A stretch of DNA of 64,000 bases from Petrolisthes cinctipes (Eukaryota > Arthropoda > Malacostraca > Decapoda > Porcellanidae): the NCBI GenBank assembly GCA_033782935.1, contig JAWQEG010000369.1, forward strand, positions 2,981,501-3,045,500, given 5' to 3'. The position numbers were made by a program, and so were the translations under genes. The notes under the pieces are model-generated. The model searched no databases and was not told where the DNA came from. It saw nothing but the letters and a program-made list of their open reading frames with translations. Positions 26,366 to 37,742 of this stretch are shown piece by piece (positions within the stretch are counted from its first letter, which is position 1; each line of letters opens with the position of its first letter).

Positions 26366-29300
26366 GTAGGCATGTACAGATTGCTTCTGGGACCCCAAAA
26401 TATTGAATTTTCGGGTGTTTTAAGCCTGAATTTGAGATATAAACGGGTACAGAAGATACATGCACATATTGACTTTGGGCATCTAAAATATCGATTTTCA
26501 GCATGTTTTGGGCCTGTATTTTGAAAATACTCTAACACTGAGTAGGCATGTACAGATTGCTTCTGGGACCCCAAAATATTGAATTTTCGGGTGTTTTGAG
26601 CCTGAATTTGAGATATAAACGGGTACTGAAGATGCATGCACATATCGACTTTTGTGCACCTAAAAGATCGATTTTCAGTATGTTTTGAGCATGTATTTTG
26701 AAAATACTCTAACACGGAGTAGGCATGTACAGATCGCTTCTGGAACCCCTAAATATCGAATTTTCGGGTGTTTTGGGACTGAATTTGAGATATCGACTTT
26801 TTGGCACATAAAAGATCGATTTTTAGCATGTTTTTAGCCTATATTTTGAAAATATTCTACCACTGAGTAGGCATGTACAGATCGCTTCTAGGACCCCAAA
26901 ATATCGAATTTTCGGGTGTTTAGGGCAAGAATTTGAGATATAAACTGGTACAGAAGATGCATGCACATATCGACTTTTCGGCACCTAAAAGATCGATTTT
27001 CAGTATGTTTTTGGCCTGTATTTTGAAAATACTCTAACACAGAGTAGGCATGTACAGATACCTTCTGGGACCTCTAAATATCGAATTTTCGGGTGTTTTG
27101 GGACTGAATTTGAGATATCGAATTTTTGGCACCTAAAATGTCGATTTTTAGCATGTTTTTAGCCTATATTTTGAAAATATTCTAGCACTGTGTAGGCATG
27201 TACAGATTGCTTCTGGGACCCTAAAATATTGAATTTTCGGGTGTTTTGAGCCTGAATTTGAGATATAAACGGGAACAGAAGATACATGCACATATTGACT
27301 TTGGGCATCTAAAATATCGATTTTCAGCATGTTTTGGGCCTGTATTTTGAAAATACTCTAACACTGAGTAGGCATGTACAGATTGCTTCTGGGACCCCAA
27401 AATATTGAATTTTCTGGTGTTTTGAGCCAGAATTTGAGATATAAACGGGTACTGAAGATTCATGCACATATCGACTTTTGTGCACCTAAAAAATCGATTT
27501 TCAGTATGTTTTGAGCATGTATTTTGAAAATACTCTAACACGGAGTAGGCATGTACAGATCGCTTCTGGGACCTCTAAATATCGAATTTTCGGGTGTTTG
27601 GGGACTGAATTTGAGATATCGACTTTTTGGCACCTAAAAGATCGATTTTCAGCATGTTTTTAGCCTATATTTTGAAAATATTCTAGCACTGAGTAGGCAT
27701 GTACAGATTGCTTCTGGGACCCCAAAATATTGAATTTTCGGGTGTTTTGAGCCTGAATTTGAGATATAAACGGGTACAGAAGATACATGCACATATTGAC
27801 TTTGGGCACCAAAAATATCGATTTTCAGCATGTTTTGGGCCTGAATTTTGAAAATACTCTAACACGGAGTAGGCATGTACAGATCGCTTCTGGGACCCCA
27901 AAATATCGAATTTTCGGGTGTTTAGAGCCAGAATTTGAGATATAAACGGGCACAGAAGATGCATGCACATATCGACTTTTGTGCACCTAAAAGATCGATT
28001 TTCAGTATGTTTTTGGCCTGTAATTTGAAAATACTCTAACACGGAGTAAGCATGTACAGATACCTTCTGGGACCTCTAAATATCGAATTTTCGGGTGTTT
28101 TGGGACTGAATTTGAGATATCGATTTTTTGGCACCTAAAATGTCGATTTTTAGCATGTTTTTAGCCTATATTTTGAAAATATTCTAGCACTGTGTAGGCA
28201 TGTACAGATTGCTTCTGGGACCCCAAAATATTGAATTTTCGGGTGTTTTGAGCCTGAATTTGAGATATAAACGGGTACAGAAGATACATGCACATATTGA
28301 CTTTGGGCATCTAATATATCGATTTTCAGCATGTTTTGGGCCTGTATTTTGAAAATACTCTAACACTGAGTAGGCATGTACAGATTGCTTCTGGGACCCC
28401 AAAATATTGAATTTTCGGGTGTTTTGAGCCTGAATTTGAGATATAAACGGGTACTGAAGATGCATGCACATATCGACTTTTGTGCACCTAAAAGATCGAT
28501 TTTCAGTATGTTTTGAGCATGTATTTTGAAAATACTCTAACACTGAGTAGGCATGTACAGATCGCTTCTGGGACCCCTAAATATCGAATTTTCGGGTGTT
28601 TTGGGACTGAATTTGAGATATTGACTTTTTGGCACCTAAAAGATCGATTTTTAGCATGTTTTTAGCCTATATTTTGAAAATATTCTAGCACTGAGTAGGC
28701 ATGTACAGATTGCTTCTGGGACCCCAAAATATTGAATTTTCGGGTGTTTTGAGCCTGAATTTGAGATATAAACGGGTACAGAAGATACATGCACATATTG
28801 ACTTTGGGCACCAAAAATATCGATTTTCAGCATGTTTTGGGCCTGAAATTTGAAAATACTCTAACACGGAGTAGGCATGTACAGATCGCTTCTGGGACCC
28901 CAAAATATCGAATTTTCGGGTGTTTAGGGCCAGAATTTGAGATATAAACGGGTACAGAAGATGCATGCACATATCGACTTTTGGGCACATAAAAGATCGA
29001 TTTTCAGTATGTTTTTGGCCTGTATTATGAAAATACTCTAACACGGAGTAGGCATGTACAGATACCTTCTGGGACCTCTAAATATCGAATTTTCGGGTGT
29101 TTTGGGACTGAATTTGAGATATCGTTTTTTTGGCACCTAAAATGTCGATTTTTAGCATGTTTTTAGCCTATATTTTGAAAATATTCTAGCACTGTGTAGG
29201 CATGTACAGGTTGATTCTGGGACCCCAAAATATTGAATTTTCGGGTGTTTTGAGCCTGAATTTGAGATATAAACGGGTACTGAAGATGCATGCACATATC

Positions 29301-32300
29301 GACTTTTGTGCAACTAAAAGATCGATTTTCAGTATGTTTTGAGCATATATTTTGAAAATACTCTAACACGGAGTAGGCATGTACAGATCGCTTGTGGGAC
29401 CCCTAAATATCGAATTTTCGGGTGTTTTGGGACTGAATTTGAGATATCGACTTTTTGGCACCTAAAAGATCAATTTTTAGCATGTTTTTAGTATATATTT
29501 TGAAAATATTCTAGCACTGAGTAGGCATGTACAGATTGCTTCTGGGACCCCAAAATAATGAATTTTCGGGTGTTTAGGGCCAGAATTTAAGATATAAACG
29601 GGTACAGAAGATGCATGCACATATCGACTTTTGGGCACCTAAAAGATCGATTTTCAGTATGTTTTTGGCCTGTAATTTGAAAATACTCTAACACGGAGTA
29701 AGCATGTACAGATACCTTCTGGGACCTCTAAATATCGAATTTTCGGGTGTTTTGAGCCTGAATTTGAGATATAAACGGGTACTGAAGATGCATGCACATA
29801 TCGACTTTTGTGCACCTAAAAGATCGATTTTCAGTATGTTTTGAGCATGTATTTTGAAAATACTCTAACACGGAGTAGGCATGTACAGATCGCTTCTGGG
29901 ACCCCTAAATATCGATTTTTCGGGTGTTTTGGGACTGAATTTGGGATATCGACTTTTTGGCACCTAAAAGATCGATTTTTAGCATGTTTTTAGTCTATAT
30001 TTTGAAAATATTGTTGCACTGAGTAGGCATGTACAGATTGCTTCAGGGACCCCCAAATATTGAATTTTCGGGTGTTTTGAGCCTGAATTTGAGATATAAA
30101 CGGGTACAGAAGATACATGCACATATTGACTTTGGGCACCAAAAATATCGATTTTCAGCATGTTTTGGGCCTGAATTTTAAAAATACTCTAACACGGAGT
30201 AGGCATGTACAGATCGCTTCTGGGACCCCAAAATATCGAATTTTCGGGTGTTTAGGGCTAGAATTTGAGATATAAACGGGTACAGAAGATGCATGCACAT
30301 ATCGACTTTTGGGCACCTAAAAGATCGATTTTCAGTATGTTTTGAGCATGTATTTTGAAAATACTCTAACACGGAGTAGGTATGTACAGATCGCTTCTGG
30401 GACCCCTAAATATCGAATTTTCGGGTGTTTTAGGACTGAATTTGAGATATCGACTTTTTGGCACCTAAAAGATCGATTTTCAGCATGTTTTTAGCCTATA
30501 TTTTGAAAATATTCTAGCACTGAGTAGGCATGTACAGATTGCTTCTGGGACCCCAAAATATTGAATTTTCGGGTGTTTTGAGCCTGAATTTGAGATATAA
30601 ACGGGTACAGAAGATACATGCACATATTGACTTTGGGCCCCAAAAATATCGATTTTCAACATGTTTTGGGCCTGAATTTTGAAAATACTCTAACACGGAG
30701 TAGGCATGTACAGATACCTTCTGGGACCTCTAAATATCGAATTTTCGGGTGTTTTGGGACTGAATTTGAGATATAGATTTTTTGGCACCTAAAATGTCGA
30801 TTTTTAGCATGTTTTTAGCCTATATTTTGAAAATATTCTAGCACTGTGTAGGCATCTACAGTTTGCTTCTGGGACCCCAAAATATTGAATTTTCGGGTGT
30901 TTTGAGCCTGAATTTGAGATATAAACGGGTACAGAAGATACATGCACATATTGACTTTGGGCATCTAAAATATCGATTTTCAGCATGTTTTGGGCCTGTA
31001 TTTTGAAAAAACTCTAACACTGAGTAGGCATGTACAGATTGCTTCTAGGACCCCAAAATATTGAATTTTCGGGTGTTTTGAGCCTGAAATTGAGATATAA
31101 ACGGGTACTGAAGATGCATGCACATATCGACTTTTGTGCACCTAAAAGATCGATTTTCAGTATGTTTTGAGCATGTATTTTGAAAATACTCTAACACGGA
31201 GTAGGCATGTACAGATCGCTTCTGGGACCCCTAAATATCGAATTTTCGGGTGTTTTGGGACTGAATTTGAGATATCGACTTTTTGGCACCTAAAAGATCG
31301 ATTTTTAGCATGTTTTTAGCCTATATTTTGAAAAAATTCTAGCACTGAGTAGGCATGTACAGATTGCTTCTGGGATTCCAAAATATTGAATTTTCGGGTG
31401 TTTTGAGCCTGAATTTGAGATATAAACGGGTACAGAAGATACATGCACATATTGACTTTGGGCACCATAAATATCGATTTTCAGCATGTTTTGGGCCTGA
31501 ATTTTGAAAATACTCTAACACGGAGTAGGCATGTACAGATCGCTTCTGGGACCCCAAAATATCGAATTTTCGGGTGTTTAGGGCCAGAATTTGAGATATA
31601 AACGGGTACAGAAGATGCATGCACATATCGACTTTTGGGCAACTAAAAGATCGATTTTCAGTATGTTTTTGGCCTGTATTTTGAAAATACTCTAACACGG
31701 AGTAGGCATGTACAGATACCTTCTGGGACCTCTAAATATCGAATTTTCGGGTGTTTTGGGACTGAATTTGAGATATCGATTTTTTGGCACCTAAAATTTC
31801 GATTTTTAGCATGTTTTTAGCCTATATTTTGAAAATATTCTAGCACTGTGTAGGCATGTACAGATTGCTTCTGGGACCCCAAAATATTGAATTTTCGGGT
31901 GTTTTGAGCCTGAATTTGATATATAAACGGGTACAGAAGATACATGCACATATTGACTTTGGGCATCTAAAATATCGATTTTCAGCATGTTTTGGGCCTG
32001 TATTTTGAAAATACTCTAACACTGAGTAGGCATGTACAGATTGCTTCTGGGACCCCAAAATATTGAATTTTCGGGTGTTTTGAGCCTGAAATTGAGATAT
32101 AAACGGGTACTGAAGATGCATGCACATATCGACTTTTGTGCACCTAAAAGATCGATTTTCAGTATGCTTTGAGCATGTATTTTGAAAATACTCTAACACG
32201 GAGTAGGCATGTACAGATCGCTTCTGGGACCCCTAAATATCGAATTTTCGGGTGTTTTGGGACTGAATTTGAGATATCGACTTTTTGGCACCTAAAAGAT

Positions 32301-33528
32301 CGATTTTCAGCATGTTTTTAGCCTATATTTTGAAAATATTCTAGCACTGAGTAGGCATGTACAGATTGCTTCTGGGACCCCAAAATATTGAATTTTCGGG
32401 TGTTTTGAGCCTGAATTTGAGATATAAACGGGTACAGAAGATACATGCACATATTGACTTTGGGCACCAAAAATATCGATTTTCAGCATGTTTTGGGCCT
32501 GAATTTTGAAAATACTCTAACACGGAGTAGGCATGTACAGATACCTTCTGGGACCTCTAAATATCGAATTTTCGGGTGTTTTGGGACTAAATTTGAGATA
32601 TCGATTTTTTGGCACCTAAAATGTCGATTTTTAGCATGTTTTTAGCCTATATTTTTAAAATATTCTAGCACTGTGTAGGCATGTACAGATTGCTTCTGGG
32701 ACCCCAAAATATTGAATTTTCGGGTGTTTTGAGCCTGAATTTGAGATATAAACGGGTACAGAAGATACATGCACATATTGACTTAGGGCATCTAAAATAT
32801 CGATTTTCAGCATGTTTTGGGCCTGTATTCTGAAAATACTCTAACACTGAGTAGGCATGTACAGATTGCTTCTGGGACCCCAAAATATTGAATTTTCGGG
32901 TGTTTTGAGCCTGAAATTGAGATATAAACGGGTACTGAAGATGCATGCACATATCGACTTTTGTGCACCTAAAAGATCGATTTTCAGTATGTTTTTGGCC
33001 TGTATATTGAAAATACTCTAACACGGAGTAAGCATGTACAGATACCTTCTGGGACTTCTAAATATCGAATTTTCGGGTGTTTTGGTACTGAATTTGAGAT
33101 ATCGATTATTTTGCACCTAAAATGTCGATTTTTAGCATGTTTTTAGCCTATATTTTGAAAATATTCTAGCACTGAGTAGGCATGTACAGATTGTTTCTGG
33201 GACCCCAAAATATTGAATTTTCTGGTGTTTTGAGCCTGAATTTGAGATATAAACGGGTACAGAAGATACATGCACATATTGACTTTGGGCATCTAAAATA
33301 TCGATTTTCAGCATGTTTTGGGCCTGTATTTTGAAAATACTCTAACACTGAGTAGGCATGTACAGATTGCTTCTGGGACCCCAAAATATTGAATTTTCGG
33401 GTGTTTTGAGCCTGAATTTGAGATATAAACGGGTACTGAAGATGCATGCACATATCGACTTTTGTGCACCTAAAAGATCGATTTTCAGTATGTTTTGAGC
33501 ATGTATTTTGAAAATACTCTAACACGGA

Positions 33529-33680
33529 GTAGGCATGTACAGATCGCTTCTGGAACCCCTAAATATCGAATTTTCGGGTGTTTTGGGACTGAATTTGAGA
33601 TATCGACTTTTTGGCACCTAAAAGATCGATTTTTAGCATATTTTAAGCCTATATTTTTAAAATATTCTAGCACTGAGTGC
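33529..33680. repeat. 152-bp palindrome-tagged S monomer, copy 2
   Basis: Has tgcctaggca at its end and the linked word gcatattttaagcc. The following L monomer reads cgggggttttgagcc, as it does after copy 1. Confidence 0.85.
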
Positions 33681-36185
33681 CTAGGCATGTACAGATTGCT
33701 TCTGGGACCCCAAAATATTGAATTTTCGGGGGTTTTGAGCCTGAATTTGAGATATAAACGGGTACAGAAGATACATGCACATATTGACTTTGGGCACCAA
33801 AAATATCGATTTTCCGCATGTTTTAGGCCTGAATTTTGAAAATACTCTAACACGGAGTAGGCATGTACAGATCGCTTCTGGGACCCCAAAATATCGAATT
33901 TTCGGGTGTTTAGGGCCAGAATTTGAGATATAAACGGGTACAGAAGATGCATGCACATATCGACTTTTGGGCACCTAAAAGATCGATTTTCAATATGTTT
34001 TTGGTCTGTATTTTGAAAATACTCTAACACGGAGTAGGCATGTACAGATACCTTCTGGGACCTCTAAATATCGAATTTTCGGGTGTTTTGGGACTGAATT
34101 TGAGATATCGATTTTTTGGCACCTAAAATGTCGATTTTTAGCATGTTTTTAGCCTATATTTTGAAAATATTCTAGCACTGTGTAGGCATGTACATATTGC
34201 TTCTGGGACCCCAAAATATTGAATTTTTGGGTGTTTTGAGCCTGAATTTGAGATATAAACGGGTACAGAAGATACATGCACAATTTAACTTTGGGCATCT
34301 AAAATATCGATTTTCAGCATGTTATGGGCCTGTATTTTGAAAATACTCTAACACTGAGTAGGCATGTACAGATTGCTTCTGGGACCCCAAAATATTGAAT
34401 TTTCGGGTGTTTTGAGCCTGAAATTGAGATATAAACGGGTACTGAAGATGCATGCACATATCGACTTTTGTGCACATAAAAGATCGATTTTCAGTATGTT
34501 TTGAGCATGTATTTTGAAAATACTCTAACACGGAGTAGGCATGTACAGATCGCTTCTGGGACCCCTAAATATCGAATTTTCGGGTGTTTTGGGACTGAAT
34601 TTGAGATATCGACTTTTTGGCACATAAAAGATCGATTTTCAGCATGTTTTTAGCCTATATTTTGAAAATATTCTAGCACTGAGTAGGCATGTACAGATTG
34701 CTTCTGGGACCCCAAAATATTGAATTTTCAGGTGTTTTGAGCCTGAATTTGAGATATAAACGGGTACAGAAGATACATGCACATATTGACTTTGGGCACC
34801 AAAAATATCGATTTTCAGCATGTTTTGGGCCTGAATTTTGAAAATACTCTAACACGGAGTAGGCATGTACAGATACCTTCTGGGACCTCTAAATATCGAA
34901 TTTTCGGGTGTTTTGGGACTAAATTTGAGATATCGATTTTTTGGCACCTAAAATGTCGATTTTTAGCATGTTTTTAGCCTATATTTTGAAAATATTCTAG
35001 CACTGAGTAGGCATGTACAGATTGCTTCTGGGACCCCAAAATATTGAATTTTCGGGTGTTTTGAGCCTGAATTTGATATATAAACGGGTACAGAAGATAC
35101 ATGCACATATCGACTTTTGTGCACCTAAAAGATCGATTTTCAGTATGTTTTGAGCATGTATTTTGAAAATACTCTAACTCGGAGTAGGCATGTACAGATC
35201 GCTTCTGGGACCCCTAAATATCGAATTTTCGGGTGTTTTGGGACTGAATCTGAGATATCGACTTTTTGGCACCTAAAAGATCGATTTTTAGCATGTTTTT
35301 AGCCTATATTTTGAAAATATTCTAGCACTGAGTAGGCATGTACAGATTGCTTCTGGGACCCCAAAATATTGAATTTTCGGGTGTTTTGAGCCTGAATTTG
35401 AGATATAAACGGGTACAGTAGATACATGCACATATTGACTTTGCGCACCAAAAATATCGATTTTCCGCATGTTTTGGGCCTGAATTTTGAAAATACTCTA
35501 ACACGGAGTAGGCATGTACAGATCGCTTCTGGGACCCCAAAATATCGAATTTTCGGGTGTTTAGGGCCAGAATTTGAGATATAAATGGGTACAGAAGATG
35601 CATGCACATATCGACTTTTGGGCACCTAAAAGATCGATTTTCAGTATGTTTTTGGCCTGTATTTTGAAAATACTCTAACACGGAGTAAGCATGTACAGAT
35701 ACCTTCTGGGACTTCTAAATATCGAATTTTCGGGTGTTTTGGGACTGAATTTGAGATATCGATTTTTTGGCACCTAAAATGTCGATTTTTAGCATGTTTT
35801 TAGCCTATATTTTGAATATATTCTAGCACTGAGTAGGCATGTACAGATTGTTTCTGGGACCCCAAAATATTGAATTTTCGGGTGTTTTGAGCCTGAATTT
35901 GAGATATAAACGGGTACAGAAGATACATGCACATATTGACTTTGGGCATCTAAAATATCGATTTTCAGCATGTTTTGGGCCTGTATTTTGAAAATACTCT
36001 AACACTGAGTAGGCATGTACAGATTGCTTCTGGGACCCCAAAATATTGAATTTTCGGGTGTTTTGAGCCTGAATTTGAGATATAAACGGGTACTGAAGAT
36101 GCATGCACATATCGACTTTTGTGCACCTAAAAGATCGATTTTCAGTATGTTTTGAGCATGTATTTGGAAAATACTCTAACACGGA

Positions 36186-36337
36186 GTAGGCATGTACAGA
36201 TCGCTTCTGGAACCCCTAAATATCGAATTTTCGGGTGTTTTGGGACTGAATTTGAGATATCGACTTTTTGGCACCTAAAAGATCGATTTTTAGCATATTT
36301 TAAGCCTATATTTTTAAAATATTCTAGCACTGAGTGC
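36186..36337. repeat. 152-bp palindrome-tagged S monomer, copy 3
   Basis: Located in HOR2411 unit 0, with gtgcctaggcatg at 36334. The following long monomer reads directly as L-B, with gggtactgaag. Confidence 0.85.
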
Positions 36338-36514
36338 CTAGGCATGTACAGATTGCTTCTGGGACCCCAAAATATTGAATTTTCGGGTGTTTTGAGCCTG
36401 AATTTGAGATATAAACGGGTACTGAAGATGCATGCACATATCGACTTTTGTGCACCTAAAAGATCGATTTTCAGTATGTTTTGAGCTTGTATTTTGAAAA
36501 TACTCTAACACGGA

Positions 36515-37153
36515 GTAGGCATCTACAGATCGCTTCTGGGACCTCTAAATATCGAATTTTCGGGTGTTTTGGGACTGAATTTGAGATATCGACTTTTTGG
36601 CACCTAAAAGATCGATTTTTAGCATGTTTTTAGCCTATATTTTGAAAATATTATATCACTGTACAGATTGCTTCTGGGACCCCAAAATATTGAATTTTCG
36701 GGTGTTTTGAGCCTGAATTTGAGATATAAACGGGTACAGAAGATACATGCACATATGGACATTGGGCACCAAAAATATCGATTTTCAGCATGTTTTGGGC
36801 CTGAATTTTGAAAATACTCTAACACGGAGTAGGCATGTACAGATCGCTTCTGGGACCCCAAAATATCGAATTTTCGGGTATTTAGGGCCAGAATTTGAGA
36901 TATAAACGGGTACAGAAGATGCATGCACATATCGACTTTTGGGCACCTAAAAGATCGGTTGTCAGTATGTTTTTGGCCTGTATTTTGAAAATACTCTAAC
37001 ACGGAGTAGGCATGTACAGATACCTTCTGGGACCTCTAAATATCGAATTTTCGGGTGTTATGGGACTGAATTTGAGATATCGATTTTTTGGCACCTATAA
37101 TATCGATTTTTAGCATGTTTTTAGCCTATATTTTGAAAATATTCTAGCACTGT
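36515..37153. repeat. 639-bp cassette in HOR unit 0
   Basis: Monomer starts at 36515, 36653, 36829 and 37006. It differs from the 12-19 kb copies in attatatcactgtacag, catatggacattggg and gatcggttgtcag. These three changes define the HOR lineage. Confidence 0.85.
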
Positions 37154-37241
37154 GTAGGCATGTACAGATTGCTTCTGGGACCCCAAAATATTGAATTTTC
37201 GGGTGGTTTGAGCCTGAATTTGAGATATAAACGGGTACAGA

Positions 37242-37417
37242 AGATGCATGTACAGATTGCTTCTGGGACCCCAAAATATTGAATTTTCGGGTGTTTTGAG
37301 CCTGAATTTGAGATATAAACGGGTAAAGAAGATACATGCACATATTGACTTTGGGCATCTAAAATATCGATTTTCAGCATGTTTTGGGCCTGTATTTTGA
37401 AAATACTCTAACACTGA
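37242..37417. repeat. Type monomer L-A (176 bp)
   Basis: Exemplar of the first long monomer of a trimer. Diagnostic words in order are gattgcttctggg, aaatattgaatttt, gttttgagcctg, acatattgactttggg, catctaaaatatcg, cagcatgttttgggcctg and aacactgag. Its first half (about bases 1-88) and second half align with each other at roughly two thirds identity by eye, so it is a fused dimer. It differs from L-B at three sites where CG has become TG. This exemplar has aaagaag where most copies have cagaag. A sister form, L-A', has the same front but reads gggcaccaaaaatatcg and ends aacacggag; an example lies at 37743-37918. Confidence 0.9.
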
Positions 37418-37594
37418 GTAGGCATGTACAGATTGCTTCTGGGACCCCAAAATATTGAATTTTCGGGTGTTTTGAGCCTGCAATTGAGATATAAACGGGT
37501 ACTGAAGATGCATGCACATATCGACTTTTGTGCACCTAAAAGATCGATTTTCAGTATGTTTTGAGCATGTATTTTGAAAATACTCTAACACGGA
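37418..37594. repeat. Type monomer L-B (177 bp)
   Basis: Exemplar of the second long monomer of a trimer. Its back half reads gggtactgaagatgcatgc, catatcgacttttgtgcacc, cagtatgttttgagcatg and aacacggag. The sister form L-B' (for example 37919-38095) reads gggtgtttagggccagaa, gggtacagaagatgc, cttttgggcacc and gtatgtttttggcctg. The length of 177 bp is exactly 59 codons, which is why reading frames run through consecutive L monomers without shifting. This exemplar has the local variant gcctgcaattgag, shared by the three full 2,411-bp units and useful as a clonal mark. Confidence 0.9.
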
Positions 37595-37742
37595 GTAGGC
37601 ATGTACAGATCGCTTCTGGGACCCCTAAATATCGAATTTTCGAGTGTTTTCGGACTGAATCTGAGATATCGACTTTTTGGCACCTAAAAGATCGATTTTC
37701 AGCATGTTTTTAGCCTATATTTTGAAAATATTCTAGCACTGA
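37595..37742. repeat. Type monomer S (148 bp, 29-bp deletion form)
   Basis: Exemplar of the short monomer that closes each trimer. It reads gatcgcttctgggaccc, then gagatatcgactttttgg, and ends with gtttttagcctatatttt and attctagcactga. Against an L monomer it lacks the 29 bp that begin aaacgggtac and end gcacatat. The gap is flanked in L by ATAT on both sides, so one ATAT remains in S. A sister form S' (for example 38096-38243) starts gataccttctggg, reads gattttttggcacctaaaatg and often ends ctgtgtagg. The length is not a multiple of three, so S breaks the long reading frames. Confidence 0.9.

Larger units (their letters stand above)
22255..35006. repeat. Mosaic L-L-S satellite block 2
   Basis: Mostly ~501-bp trimers. 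A clear 1,003-bp hexamer is at 25363-26365, in the order L-A, L-B, S, L-A', L-B', S'. Parts match block 1 through shared rare words: gagctataaacg and attctcgcactg (7194/7113 and 24607/24526, offset ~17.4 kb); gcaccttaaagatcg (3408 and 25658, offset ~22.2 kb); agggcaagaatttgag with aaactgg (1018, 4025 and 26925); ctaatatat (8893 and 28313, offset ~19.4 kb); cgcttgtggga (9648 and 29390, offset ~19.7 kb); gatatagattttttgg (10528 and 30773, offset ~20.2 kb). No gene or transposon is visible. A palindrome-tagged S monomer lies at 33529-33680. Confidence 0.85.
35007..37153. repeat. HOR2411 unit 0 (2,147 bp, 13 monomers)
   Basis: Lacks 264 bp of the full unit, exactly one 88-bp unit plus one 176-bp monomer. 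In their place the first monomer (35007-35183) is a hybrid: L-A front with gggtacagaagatac, then L-B back with catatcgacttttgtgcacc. From 35184 on it runs parallel to unit 1 at an offset of 2,411. The private change gtatttggaaaat is near 36163. Confidence 0.85.
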
